From positions 1 through 6,908 of the forward strand of contig CALHQJ010000031.1 in the NCBI GenBank assembly GCA_938036545.1: a DNA stretch of 6,908 nucleotides, read 5' to 3'. The position numbers and the translations under genes are program-made. How positions within the stretch are numbered: the first letter of the stretch is position 1; the number at the start of each line of letters is the position of its first letter. This document shows positions 1-6,641 of the stretch, piece after piece. The notes beneath the pieces were generated by a model. The model saw only the letters and a list, made by a program, of their open reading frames with translations. It did not search any database and was not told the origin of the DNA. This DNA is from an uncultured Clostridium sp. (GTDB lineage Bacteria > Bacillota > Clostridia > Lachnospirales > Lachnospiraceae).

Positions 1-2285
1 GAGATAACCGTCAGGGTGGATTTAACAGAGACGGCCAGAGAGATAACCGTCAGGGCGGATTTAACAGAGACGGCCAGAGAGACAACCGTCAGGGCGGATT
101 TAACAGAGACGGCCAGAGAGATAACCGTCAGGGCGGATTTAACAGAGATGGCCAGAGAGACAACCGCCAGGGCGGATTTAACAGAGATGGTCAGAGAGAT
201 AACCGCCAGGGCGGATTTAACAAGGACGGCCAGAGAGATAACCGCCAGGGCGGATTTAACAAGGACGGCCAGAGAGACGGCCGTCAGGGCGGATTTTCCG
301 GACGTTCCGGCCAGGGCTCCGGCAGAGGACAGTCTGGTAAGTCATCCTTTGACGCACCGGTACAGACCAAGCCATCCAGCAACCGCCAGAATAAAAATGC
401 ACATAAGAACGACCGGTTTGATAAGAGAGATCGGGTAGAAGACGGAAAGGCAAAATCCGGCTTAAAGGGCGGAAAGCCGCAGAAGGGTGCATTTATTATG
501 CCGGTTAAGAAAGAAGAGGCAAAGGTAGAAACCGTTAAGGTTATCACCCTTCCGGAAACCATTACTATCCGTGATTTAGCAGATAAAATGAAGCTGCAGC
601 CATCTGCCATTGTTAAGAAATTATTCCTTCAGGGCAAGATGGTAACCGTAAACCAGGAAGTGGATTACGAGCAGGCAGAAGAGATCGCAATGGAATTTGA
701 CGTTCTCTGCGAAAAGGAAGAAAAGGTAGACGTAATTGCCGAACTTCTGAAAGAGGAAGAGGATGCAGAAGAAACCATGGTAACCAGACCTCCGGTTGTC
801 TGCGTTATGGGTCACGTTGACCACGGTAAAACCTCTCTTCTGGACGCTATCCGTAAGACTAATGTAACATCCAGAGAGGCCGGCGGCATTACCCAGCACA
901 TCGGCGCTTACGTAGTTGAGATTAACGGCCAGAAGATTACCTTCCTAGATACACCAGGACATGAGGCCTTTACTGCCATGCGTATGAGAGGCGCCCAGTC
1001 TACGGATATTGCAGTTTTAGTAGTTGCAGCAGACGACGGCGTAATGCCTCAGACTGTAGAAGCAATTAACCATGCCAAGGCAGCAGGCGTTGAGATTATT
1101 GTTGCAATCAACAAGATCGATAAGCCAAGCGCCAACATTGATCGGGTAAAGCAGGAGCTTTCCGAATACGAGCTGATTCCGGAAGACTGGGGCGGCACAA
1201 CCGTATGCGTACCGGTTTCCGCACACGCTCAGACTGGTATTAAGGACCTGCTGGAAATGATTCTTCTGACTGCAGAAGTAAAAGAATTGAAGGCAAATCC
1301 AAACCGTAATGCAAGAGGTATTATCATTGAGGCCGAGCTTGACAAGGGTAAAGGACCGGTTGCTACCGTTCTGGTACAGAAGGGTACCCTGCACGTAGGC
1401 GATATTGTAGCCTGCGGCGCATGCTATGGTAAAGTCCGCGCTATGATGGATGATAAGGGACGCAGAGTAAAAGAAGCAGGCCCATCTACTCCGGTAGAGA
1501 TTTTAGGCTTAAATGACGTTCCAAATGCAGGTGAGATTTTAGTTAATACTGCCAATGAAAAAGAAGCAAGAAGCTTTGCCGAGACCTTTATTTCTGAAGG
1601 TAAGAATAAGCTGATTGAAGATACCAAGGCCAAACTGTCTCTGGATGACTTGTTCAGCCAGATTCAGGCTGGTAATATTAAAGAGCTGCCGATTATTATT
1701 AAGGCAGACGTACAGGGTTCTGTAGAAGCAGTAAAGCAGAGCTTAGTAAAACTTTCCAACGAAGAAGTTGCAGTAAAGGTAATCCATGGCGGCGTAGGCG
1801 CAATCAACGAGTCCGACGTTTCCCTGGCATCTGCTTCCAATGCAATTATCATCGGCTTTAACGTAAGACCGGATGCAACGGCAAAATCCGTAGCTGATCG
1901 GGAAAAAGTAGACGTAAGACTGTATAAGGTAATCTACCAGGCAATCGAGGACGTGGAAGCAGCCATGAAGGGTATGTTAGACCCGATTTTCGAGGAAAAG
2001 GTTATCGGCCATGCAGTTGTGCGCCAGACCTTCAAGGCTTCCGGCGTCGGTACCATTGCAGGTTCTTACGTATTAGACGGAAAGTTTACCAGAGGATGCA
2101 AGGCACGTATTACCAGAGACGGCGAGCAGCTGTTTGACGGTGACGTTGTATCCTTAAAGCGTTTCAAAGACGACGTAAAAGAAGTTGCTACCGGATATGA
2201 GTGCGGCCTTGTATTTGACAAGTTTAACGATCTTCAGGAAGACGATATGATCGAGGCCTACACCATGGTAGAGGTTCCAAGATAG
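1..2285 (+). CDS. infB: Translation initiation factor IF-2, 5'-partial
   Basis: Translational GTPase that places fMet-tRNA on the 30S subunit and promotes 50S joining; cytoplasmic. The frame is open from the left edge (first full codon at 3), giving 760 residues here; the true start lies outside. Window residues 1-98 are a 13-residue repeat (DNRQGGFNRDGQR); about 99-165 are a basic Gly/Ser/Lys/Arg linker. Counting from Met at 498 (window residue 166): IF2_N domain about 22-70; acidic linker 71-93; G domain with G1 GHVDHGKT (105-112), G2 GGIT (129-132), G3 DTPGHE (151-156), G4 NKID (205-208), G5 SAH (241-243); then beta-barrel domain II, domain III, and the C-terminal fMet-tRNA-binding barrel ending EVPR. 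All GTPase motifs are intact. Identification is secure. The ATG at 498 is not the gene start, because the frame continues upstream without a stop and the preceding sequence is typical variable IF-2 N-terminal extension. Confidence 0.97.
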   Translation, partial: DNRQGGFNRDGQRDNRQGGFNRDGQRDNRQGGFNRDGQRDNRQGGFNRDGQRDNRQGGFNRDGQRDNRQGGFNKDGQRDNRQGGFNKDGQRDGRQGGFSGRSGQGSGRGQSGKSSFDAPVQTKPSSNRQNKNAHKNDRFDKRDRVEDGKAKSGLKGGKPQKGAFIMPVKKEEAKVETVKVITLPETITIRDLADKMKLQPSAIVKKLFLQGKMVTVNQEVDYEQAEEIAMEFDVLCEKEEKVDVIAELLKEEEDAEETMVTRPPVVCVMGHVDHGKTSLLDAIRKTNVTSREAGGITQHIGAYVVEINGQKITFLDTPGHEAFTAMRMRGAQSTDIAVLVVAADDGVMPQTVEAINHAKAAGVEIIVAINKIDKPSANIDRVKQELSEYELIPEDWGGTTVCVPVSAHAQTGIKDLLEMILLTAEVKELKANPNRNARGIIIEAELDKGKGPVATVLVQKGTLHVGDIVACGACYGKVRAMMDDKGRRVKEAGPSTPVEILGLNDVPNAGEILVNTANEKEARSFAETFISEGKNKLIEDTKAKLSLDDLFSQIQAGNIKELPIIIKADVQGSVEAVKQSLVKLSNEEVAVKVIHGGVGAINESDVSLASASNAIIIGFNVRPDATAKSVADREKVDVRLYKVIYQAIEDVEAAMKGMLDPIFEEKVIGHAVVRQTFKASGVGTIAGSYVLDGKFTRGCKARITRDGEQLFDGDVVSLKRFKDDVKEVATGYECGLVFDKFNDLQEDDMIEAYTMVEVPR
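3..296 (+). repeat. 39-bp in-frame tandem repeat inside infB
   Basis: Seven full copies start at 3, 42, 81, 120, 159, 198 and 237, followed by a degenerate eighth at 276-296; the array may continue left of the window. Each unit encodes DNRQGGFNRDGQR. Copies 6 and 7 are identical in DNA. The others differ almost only at synonymous third positions (GAT/GAC, CGT/CGC, GGT/GGC), apart from AGA to AAG (Arg to Lys) in copies 6-7. The peptide is rich in Gly, Arg, Asn, Gln and Asp with one Phe per unit and is expected to be disordered. Because 39 is a multiple of 3, other frames also stay open here; those are shadows. Confidence 0.97.
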
Positions 2286-2351
2286 GTTCCAGCTTCATGC
2301 GGGGCGGAGCCTTAAGCAAACCGTTTCAGCAAACAGAAAGCGAGGAGCAAT

Positions 2352-2744
2352 ATGCGTAAAAACAGCATTAAAAATACAAGAATCAACATGGAAGTGCAGC
2401 GCGAACTCAGCGAAATCATCCGCGGGGAGGTAAAAGACCCGCGGATTCATCCTATGACTACCGTAGTTTCAGTAGAGGTAACTCCGGATTTAAAATATTG
2501 CAAGGCCTACATCAGTGTCCTTGGAAATGAGGAATCCGCAAAAGCTACCATTCAGGGACTGAAGAGTGCAGAAGGCTATATTCGCAGAGAACTGGCCCGC
2601 AGAGTAAACCTGCGCAACACTCCGGAGATTAAATTTATTCTGGACCAGTCCATTGAATATGGCGTTGCCATGTCTCATCTGATTGATGAGGTAACAAAGG
2701 ATCTGGATCACTCAGCAGATGAGGCGGAAGAGACAGAGGAATAA
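2352..2744 (+). CDS. rbfA: 30S ribosome-binding factor A
   Basis: Small KH-like protein that binds the immature 30S subunit and assists late 16S rRNA 5'-end maturation. It is 130 residues, normal for the family. Family features visible are the N-terminal helix (about residues 8-30, RINMEVQRELSEIIRGEVKDPR), the VSVEVTPDLKYCKAYISVLG strand region (about 39-58), and the RRELARRVNLRNTPEIKFILDQSIEYG segment (about 78-104). The C-terminal tail is acidic (SADEAEETEE). The start is supported by GAGGAG at 2342-2347, four bases before the ATG. It lies 66 nt after infB, its usual partner, and is probably co-transcribed. I saw no strong hairpin in the gap. Confidence 0.96.
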   Translation: MRKNSIKNTRINMEVQRELSEIIRGEVKDPRIHPMTTVVSVEVTPDLKYCKAYISVLGNEESAKATIQGLKSAEGYIRRELARRVNLRNTPEIKFILDQSIEYGVAMSHLIDEVTKDLDHSADEAEETEE

Positions 2745-2773
2745 GCAAAGACAGCTTGCAGGCATCGTGTTGG

Positions 2774-2782
2774 AAAGGAGAG
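2774..2782 (+). promoter_or_regulatory. Ribosome binding site that sets the nrnA start at 2789
   Basis: AAAGGAGAG ends six bases before the ATG at 2789. The upstream in-frame ATG at 2756 has no comparable site and would add MQASCWKGEIP, which is not family-like. The 2789 start is therefore preferred. Confidence 0.8.
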
Positions 2783-2788
2783 ATCCCC

Positions 2789-3757
2789 ATGAGTGTATTA
2801 ACCCAGGCCCTGGAGGGCGTAAAAACCGCAGTGATTTTAGGACATGTCCACCCAGACGGAGATTGTTTTGGTGCTTGTGTCGGACTGTACAACTATCTGG
2901 ATACGGTTTATCCTCAGATTGAAACCGATTTATACCTGGAGGAAAAAGTAGAGAAGTTTTCTTACATGAAGCATTTTGATAAAATTCAGACAGAAAAAAC
3001 AGATAAGGTTTACGACCTGTGTATCTGCCTGGATGCCAGTGACGTGGAACGGCTGGGAAATTTTGCAGGCTATTTGGTCAGTAGCGCAGACAGTATCTGC
3101 CTGGATCACCATATTACCAATCTGGGTTATGCCAGGAAAAACGTAGTGGATCCGTCTGCCAGCGCAACCTGCGAAGTGCTTTACGGCCAGCTGGAAGACG
3201 AAAAAATCACCAAAGAAACCGCAGAATGTCTCTATACCGGAATTATCCATGATACGGGAGTCTTTAAGCACAGCAATACTACCAGCAGAACTATGGCAAT
3301 TGCTGGAAAACTGATGGACAAGGGAATTGATTTTGGAAGCATTATTGACGGGACATTTTATAGAAAAACCTATGTTCAGAATCAGATTCTGGGCCGCGCT
3401 CTGATGGAGAGCATCCGGTTTTTAGACGGAAGATGCATTGTCAGCGTGGTTCGGGCAAAAGACATGGAATTTTACGGCGTTACCAGTAAGGATTTAGACG
3501 GAATTGTGGATCAGCTTCGTGTGACAGAAGGAATCGAATGTGCTATTTTCATGTATGAAACCGGTATTCACGAATTTAAAATCAGCATGAGATCCAACGG
3601 CTGCCTGGACGTCAGCAGGATTGCCCAGTATTTTGGCGGCGGCGGCCATGTAAAAGCAGCCGGCTGCACCATGTCCGGAAATCTTTATGACGTGGTTAAC
3701 AACCTGTCCCTGCATATTGAAAAACAGTTGGAGAGTGCCCCATGTATCACGGAGTAA
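2789..3757 (+). CDS. nrnA: DHH/DHHA1 phosphoesterase, NrnA-type nanoRNase/pAp phosphatase
   Basis: Predicted cytoplasmic Mn2+-dependent phosphoesterase. Known NrnA proteins degrade 2-5 nt RNAs and hydrolyse 3'-phosphoadenosine 5'-phosphate, and some act on linear dinucleotides. The protein is 322 residues from the start at 2789, the usual length. Motifs seen: H19xHPDGD25 (HVHPDGDCFGA, 19-29), CLDASD (80-85), the signature DHH at 106-108, IHDTG (153-157), and the C-terminal DHHA1 glycine loop GGGGHVKAAG (283-292). All metal- and substrate-binding motifs are intact. It begins 44 nt after rbfA and its last 16 nt overlap truB, so it is probably co-transcribed and coupled. The DHH family assignment is certain; the substrate (nanoRNA/pAp versus c-di-nucleotide products) is inferred from operon position, since NrnA homologues commonly sit between rbfA and truB in Firmicutes. 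Confidence 0.92.
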   Translation: MSVLTQALEGVKTAVILGHVHPDGDCFGACVGLYNYLDTVYPQIETDLYLEEKVEKFSYMKHFDKIQTEKTDKVYDLCICLDASDVERLGNFAGYLVSSADSICLDHHITNLGYARKNVVDPSASATCEVLYGQLEDEKITKETAECLYTGIIHDTGVFKHSNTTSRTMAIAGKLMDKGIDFGSIIDGTFYRKTYVQNQILGRALMESIRFLDGRCIVSVVRAKDMEFYGVTSKDLDGIVDQLRVTEGIECAIFMYETGIHEFKISMRSNGCLDVSRIAQYFGGGGHVKAAGCTMSGNLYDVVNNLSLHIEKQLESAPCITE

Positions 3758-4668
3758 TCAATGTATACAAAGAGCCTGGCTATACGTCCCATGATGTAGT
3801 AGCCAGGCTGAGAGGTATTTTAAGACAAAAAAAAATCGGCCATACCGGAACCCTGGATCCGGCGGCAGAAGGGGTGCTGCCTGTGTGTTTAGGACAGGCT
3901 ACCCGTCTGTGCGATATGCTGACTGATAAGTCTAAGACCTATGAAGCTGTTATGCTTTTGGGAACTGTTACAGACACCCAGGATACTACAGGAACCATTT
4001 TGGAAAGCCGTCCTGTAACGGTGTCTGAGATGGAAGTTCAGGAGGCGGCAGAGAGCTTCATCGGAGATTATAGTCAGATTCCTCCCATGTATTCGGCGCT
4101 GAAAGTAGATGGCAAAAAGCTGTATGAACTTGCCAGGGCAGGAAAAGAAGTAGAACGGGCTGCCAGGCCGGTAAAGATTTTAAGCCTTACAGTAACCCGC
4201 ATAGAACTTCCCAGAGTGTGGATGACAGTCAGCTGTTCAAAAGGAACCTATATCCGCACGCTTTGCAGCGATATTGGCGAAAGACTTGGCTGCGGCGGCT
4301 GTATGGAAGGACTGAAGCGGATTCAGGTAGAACGGTTTACAGACAAAACTGCCCTGACTCTGGATCAGATTGAAACAGCCAGAGACCAGGGAACTCTGGA
4401 AGGAAAAATCGTTCCGGTAGAAGAAATGTTTTCTTCTTATCCGGCGGCCAGGACTGTTTCAGATGCAGACAGTCTGGTAAAAAACGGGAATCCCTTAAAA
4501 GCGGAGGAACTTGTATGGCAGGAGAACAGCCAGACAAAGAGTCAGTCAGAAGACGGAGAAACCATTCGCTTATATGACAGTACAGGACGTTTTATGGGAA
4601 TTTACCGGTACGAAATGGAAAGGCGGTTTTATAAGCCCTGGAAGATGTTTTTAAATTCAGAGGCTTAG
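3742..4668 (+). CDS. truB: tRNA pseudouridine(55) synthase
   Basis: Converts U55 of the tRNA T-loop to pseudouridine. It is 308 residues, normal for the family. The N-terminal GVINVYKEPGYTSHDVV segment, the catalytic-loop GHTGTLDP with nucleophile Asp39, PPMYSALK (114-121, base-stacking Tyr117) and KGTYIRTL (167-174) are all present. A C-terminal PUA-like TruB_C region follows (about 230-308), with a polar insertion NSQTKSQSEDGE near residue 260-272. The ATG has GGAGAG at 3730-3735, six bases upstream, and lies inside the end of nrnA, which suggests translational coupling. A run of nine A residues at 3827-3835 encodes the Lys-Lys just before the catalytic loop. Identification is secure. Confidence 0.97.
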   Translation: MYHGVINVYKEPGYTSHDVVARLRGILRQKKIGHTGTLDPAAEGVLPVCLGQATRLCDMLTDKSKTYEAVMLLGTVTDTQDTTGTILESRPVTVSEMEVQEAAESFIGDYSQIPPMYSALKVDGKKLYELARAGKEVERAARPVKILSLTVTRIELPRVWMTVSCSKGTYIRTLCSDIGERLGCGGCMEGLKRIQVERFTDKTALTLDQIETARDQGTLEGKIVPVEEMFSSYPAARTVSDADSLVKNGNPLKAEELVWQENSQTKSQSEDGETIRLYDSTGRFMGIYRYEMERRFYKPWKMFLNSEA

Positions 4669-4691
4669 GCCGGAAGGATTGGAAAAGCTGC

Positions 4692-5633
4692 ATGGAGTAC
4701 ATCACAGGAAGAAAAGATTTTCAGATAGAAGAACCTACAGTCGTAAGCATTGGAAAATTTGACGGCCGTCACAGAGGCCACCAGAAGTTAATGTCTGCCA
4801 TGAAGCAGCTGGCAGCTGAGAAGGGCTGTAAGACGGCGGTTTTTACTTTTGCAACAGCGCCTGGTTCCGTAGTGGGAGGCGTGCCCTTAAAGGTGATCAC
4901 CACCAACGAAGAACGGCGTACCAATCTGGCAAAAAGCGGGATCGATTATTTGGTAGAATACCCCTTTGACAGCCAGTCTTCCCATATGGAACCGGAGGAA
5001 TTTGTGAAAACAATTCTGGTGGGCCAGATGAATGGAAAAGCCATAGTAGCCGGAACGGATTGCGGTTTTGGCTATAAACGGGCCGGAAATGCAGAGCTGC
5101 TGAAACGCCTGGCTTCCAAATACGGCTATACAGCAGAGATTATCGAAAAGGAACAGGACTGCCATCGGGATATCAGCAGCACCTATGTGAAGGAGATGCT
5201 GGACAAAGGGGAAATCGAAAAGGCCAACCAGCTTTTAGGAGAACCCTATTCCATCCATGGAATCGTTGTCCATGGCAATGGCATCGGAGGAAGCAGGCTT
5301 GGCTTTCCTACTGCCAACCTTCTGCCGCCGCCGGAAAAATACCTTCCGGCTTTTGGCGTGTATATTTCCAGCGTAACCGTGGGCAATCAGATTTACGGCG
5401 GTATTACCAACATTGGAAGGAAGCCTACCATAACCGGAGACAATCCGGTAGGAGCAGAGACCTTCCTGTTAGATTACGACGGAGATCTGTATGGACAGTA
5501 TATAGAGGTCAGATTGTTTAAACAGCTTCGTCCGGAAATGAAATTTCAAAGCCTGGAAGAGCTGAAAGCCCAGATTGCCAGGGATAAAGAAAAAGCCGGA
5601 ACCTATTGGAGCGAAAATCTGGCTCCGGTATGA
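4692..5633 (+). CDS. ribF: Bifunctional riboflavin kinase/FAD synthetase
   Basis: Makes FMN from riboflavin and ATP, then FAD by adenylylation. It is 313 residues, the usual size. The N-terminal FAD synthetase domain (about 1-170) carries the nucleotidyltransferase motif GKFDGRHRGHQ (21-31) and ISSTYV (161-166). The C-terminal flavokinase domain (about 180-310) carries GFPTAN (204-209), NIGRKPT (240-246), a likely catalytic Glu256 in AETFLLDYDGDLYG, and the closing KFQSLEELKAQIARDKEKA segment. It starts 23 nt after truB; upstream purine stretches (GGAAGGA 4672-4678, GGAAAAG 4681-4687) are not ideally spaced, so initiation may be partly coupled. No FMN riboswitch precedes it, as expected for an internal operon position. 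Its 3' end overlaps the opposing AraC gene by 31 bp. Confidence 0.96.
   Translation: MEYITGRKDFQIEEPTVVSIGKFDGRHRGHQKLMSAMKQLAAEKGCKTAVFTFATAPGSVVGGVPLKVITTNEERRTNLAKSGIDYLVEYPFDSQSSHMEPEEFVKTILVGQMNGKAIVAGTDCGFGYKRAGNAELLKRLASKYGYTAEIIEKEQDCHRDISSTYVKEMLDKGEIEKANQLLGEPYSIHGIVVHGNGIGGSRLGFPTANLLPPPEKYLPAFGVYISSVTVGNQIYGGITNIGRKPTITGDNPVGAETFLLDYDGDLYGQYIEVRLFKQLRPEMKFQSLEELKAQIARDKEKAGTYWSENLAPV
5586..5628 (-). terminator. Intrinsic terminator for the araC-family gene, inside the convergent overlap
   Basis: Read on the - strand, CCGGAGCC (from 5628-5621) pairs with GGTTCCGG (from 5603-5596). This gives 8 bp with one G-U pair, a 17-nt loop, and then C TTTTT C TTT (5595-5586). The stop codon of the regulator sits at the base of the 3' arm. 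On the + strand the G-U pair becomes an A-C mismatch and no immediate U tract follows, so the element favours leftward transcription. It lies within the last codons of ribF. The long loop lowers confidence. Confidence 0.55.
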
Positions 5634-6511
5634 GAATTTTGCAGTTGAAATTCTTTATATAATTCTTTTGGAGAAATGCCATACTCTTTTTTAAAAGCCC
5701 GAAAGAAGGTGGAATAGTCGGTAAATCCGCATTGCTGACAGACCTGATTGACCGGCTGGCCGGAGAGTATGGCATTTTTGCATGCCTGAAGACGCTTTTT
5801 TAAAATATACTGATGGAGGGAAATTCCCATATTATCTTTAAAAATGTGGGAAATGTGGTACTTGCTGACAAAGAAAAAGGAAGCCAGTTTATCCAGGCTT
5901 AAGTCTTCGTCCAGGTGCTGGTTAATGTAGTCACAGATATTAATATAGAGCACATTTTCATAAATCGTCTTCTTTTGGTGCAGATTATCATATAGGATTC
6001 GGTTTAATTTCAAAAGGAAGGACAATAGCAGCAAATCCATGGAAGTATCCCGAAAGGGGCGGTCAGAACCGTACTCCACCAGGATATCTGCAAGGCGGCC
6101 GGTCAGTTCCTGGCACAGCAGAAAATCTGTGGAGAACCGATATATGTGATGGTCTCTGGCATAATCCAGGCCATAGGTCAGATCAGCGCTGTAATGGCGG
6201 GCTTTTTTGTAAAAGCTGTGGCTGAACCACAGCACGTACCGCCGATAATTTTTATGAGAAGGGCCGAAGAGGGGGCGGTGGCAAAGTCCAGGAGGAATTA
6301 ACAGGTAATCTCCAGAGCGCAGAGAATACTGCTTGTCACCGATTTCATAAGTAACGTCTCCTTCCAGAAAAAGCAGAAGCTCATAAAAATCATGGGTGTG
6401 AAGTTCTAACTTTCCAGCAGCCGGACTGCTGTCGCTGTAGTAAAACAGTTCAAAATCCTGATTGTCCATGTATTGTCTGGTAATAAATTCCATAGGGATT
6501 TGCTTTTTCAT
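5603..6511 (-). CDS. AraC-family transcriptional regulator with N-terminal cupin
   Basis: Predicted DNA-binding regulator sensing a small molecule, probably a sugar or sugar acid. It is 302 residues from the ATG at 6511-6509, chosen because GGAGG (complement of 6520-6524) lies eight bases upstream. An ATG five codons earlier (6526) lacks such a site. The N-terminal cupin-like sensor (about 30-80) shows HTHDFYE (38-44), a glycine turn LEGDVTYEIGDKQYSLRSGDY and LIPPGLCH (71-78). The C-terminal AraC domain has helix-turn-helix 1 around 205-225 (LSLDKLASFFFVSKYHISHIF) and the conserved second helix-turn-helix with CGFTDYSTFFRAFKKEYGISP (261-281). It is transcribed divergently from the dehydrogenase at 6724 and is the likely controller of that locus, possibly of itself too. 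The family call is secure; ligand and targets are inferred. Its 3' end overlaps ribF on the opposite strand. Confidence 0.93.
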   Translation of the reverse strand: MKKQIPMEFITRQYMDNQDFELFYYSDSSPAAGKLELHTHDFYELLLFLEGDVTYEIGDKQYSLRSGDYLLIPPGLCHRPLFGPSHKNYRRYVLWFSHSFYKKARHYSADLTYGLDYARDHHIYRFSTDFLLCQELTGRLADILVEYGSDRPFRDTSMDLLLLSFLLKLNRILYDNLHQKKTIYENVLYINICDYINQHLDEDLSLDKLASFFFVSKYHISHIFKDNMGISLHQYILKKRLQACKNAILSGQPVNQVCQQCGFTDYSTFFRAFKKEYGISPKELYKEFQLQNSHTGARFSLQ

Positions 6512-6519
6512 GTCTACCG

Positions 6520-6524
6520 CCTCC
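6520..6524 (-). promoter_or_regulatory. Ribosome binding site that sets the araC-family start at 6511
   Basis: GGAGG on the - strand with an eight-base spacer before the ATG at 6511-6509. The upstream in-frame ATG at 6526-6524 overlaps this element and has no equivalent site of its own. Confidence 0.75.
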
Positions 6525-6549
6525 ATAATGTAATACGTTCTGCAGCTTT

Positions 6550-6578
6550 ATTATACAGGGCAACCGCAACTTTTGCAA
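6550..6578 (-). promoter_or_regulatory. Sigma-A promoter of the araC-family gene
   Basis: On the - strand, TTGCAA (complement of 6573-6578) is followed after exactly 17 bp by TATAAT (complement of 6550-6555). Transcription would start near 6540-6543, giving a leader of about 30 nt. The -35 matches TTGACA at four of six bases and the -10 is perfect. Confidence 0.7.
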
Positions 6579-6608
6579 TGTATACCACAAGGTTGGCCAT
6601 GGAATTTT

Positions 6609-6621
6609 ACAGGAATCCTGT
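6609..6621. promoter_or_regulatory. 13-bp perfect inverted repeat at the dehydrogenase -10, candidate operator
   Basis: ACAGGA-A-TCCTGT is a perfect inverted repeat with a single central base. Its right arm covers the TG of the extended -10 and abuts TATAAT at 6622-6627. A bound protein here would sit in the promoter spacer, the usual place for a repressor. No assignment to a known regulator can be made from sequence alone. Confidence 0.45.
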
Positions 6622-6627
6622 TATAAT
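6619..6627 (+). promoter_or_regulatory. Extended -10 promoter of the dehydrogenase gene
   Basis: TGTTATAAT is a perfect extended -10 (TGN-TATAAT). The position 17 bp upstream (6599-6604, ATGGAA) is a poor -35, which fits either an extended -10 promoter or one needing an activator such as the divergent AraC protein. The start point would be near 6634, leaving a leader of about 90 nt. Confidence 0.6.
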
Positions 6628-6641
6628 AAAACCATGTAACA

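Noticed and set aside
1..296. CRISPR array
   Set aside because: The 39-bp units are contiguous with no spacers and encode a peptide in frame with IF-2.
16..438. 140-codon + strand open frame with repeated DLTETAREITVRA units
   Set aside because: It is an out-of-frame reading of the 39-bp infB repeat; a repeat length divisible by three keeps every frame open. The infB frame joins directly to the conserved IF-2 domains.
498..2285. Calling infB as a complete 595-residue gene starting at 498
   Set aside because: The frame stays open to the left edge and encodes a typical variable IF-2 N-terminal extension, so the gene is 5'-partial here.
2286..2351. Possible terminator or regulatory hairpin between infB and rbfA
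   Set aside because: Only 3-4 bp stems (for example GGC/GCC) were found and there is no T tract; the genes are probably co-transcribed.
2756..2788. Earlier start for nrnA adding 11 residues
   Set aside because: No ribosome binding site precedes 2756, while a strong one precedes 2789, and DHH proteins of this group begin close to the 2789 position.
6574..6587. CcpA (cre) site, TGCAATGTATACCA
   Set aside because: The consensus CG core is missing (GT here), and the bases are better explained by the -35 of the araC promoter.
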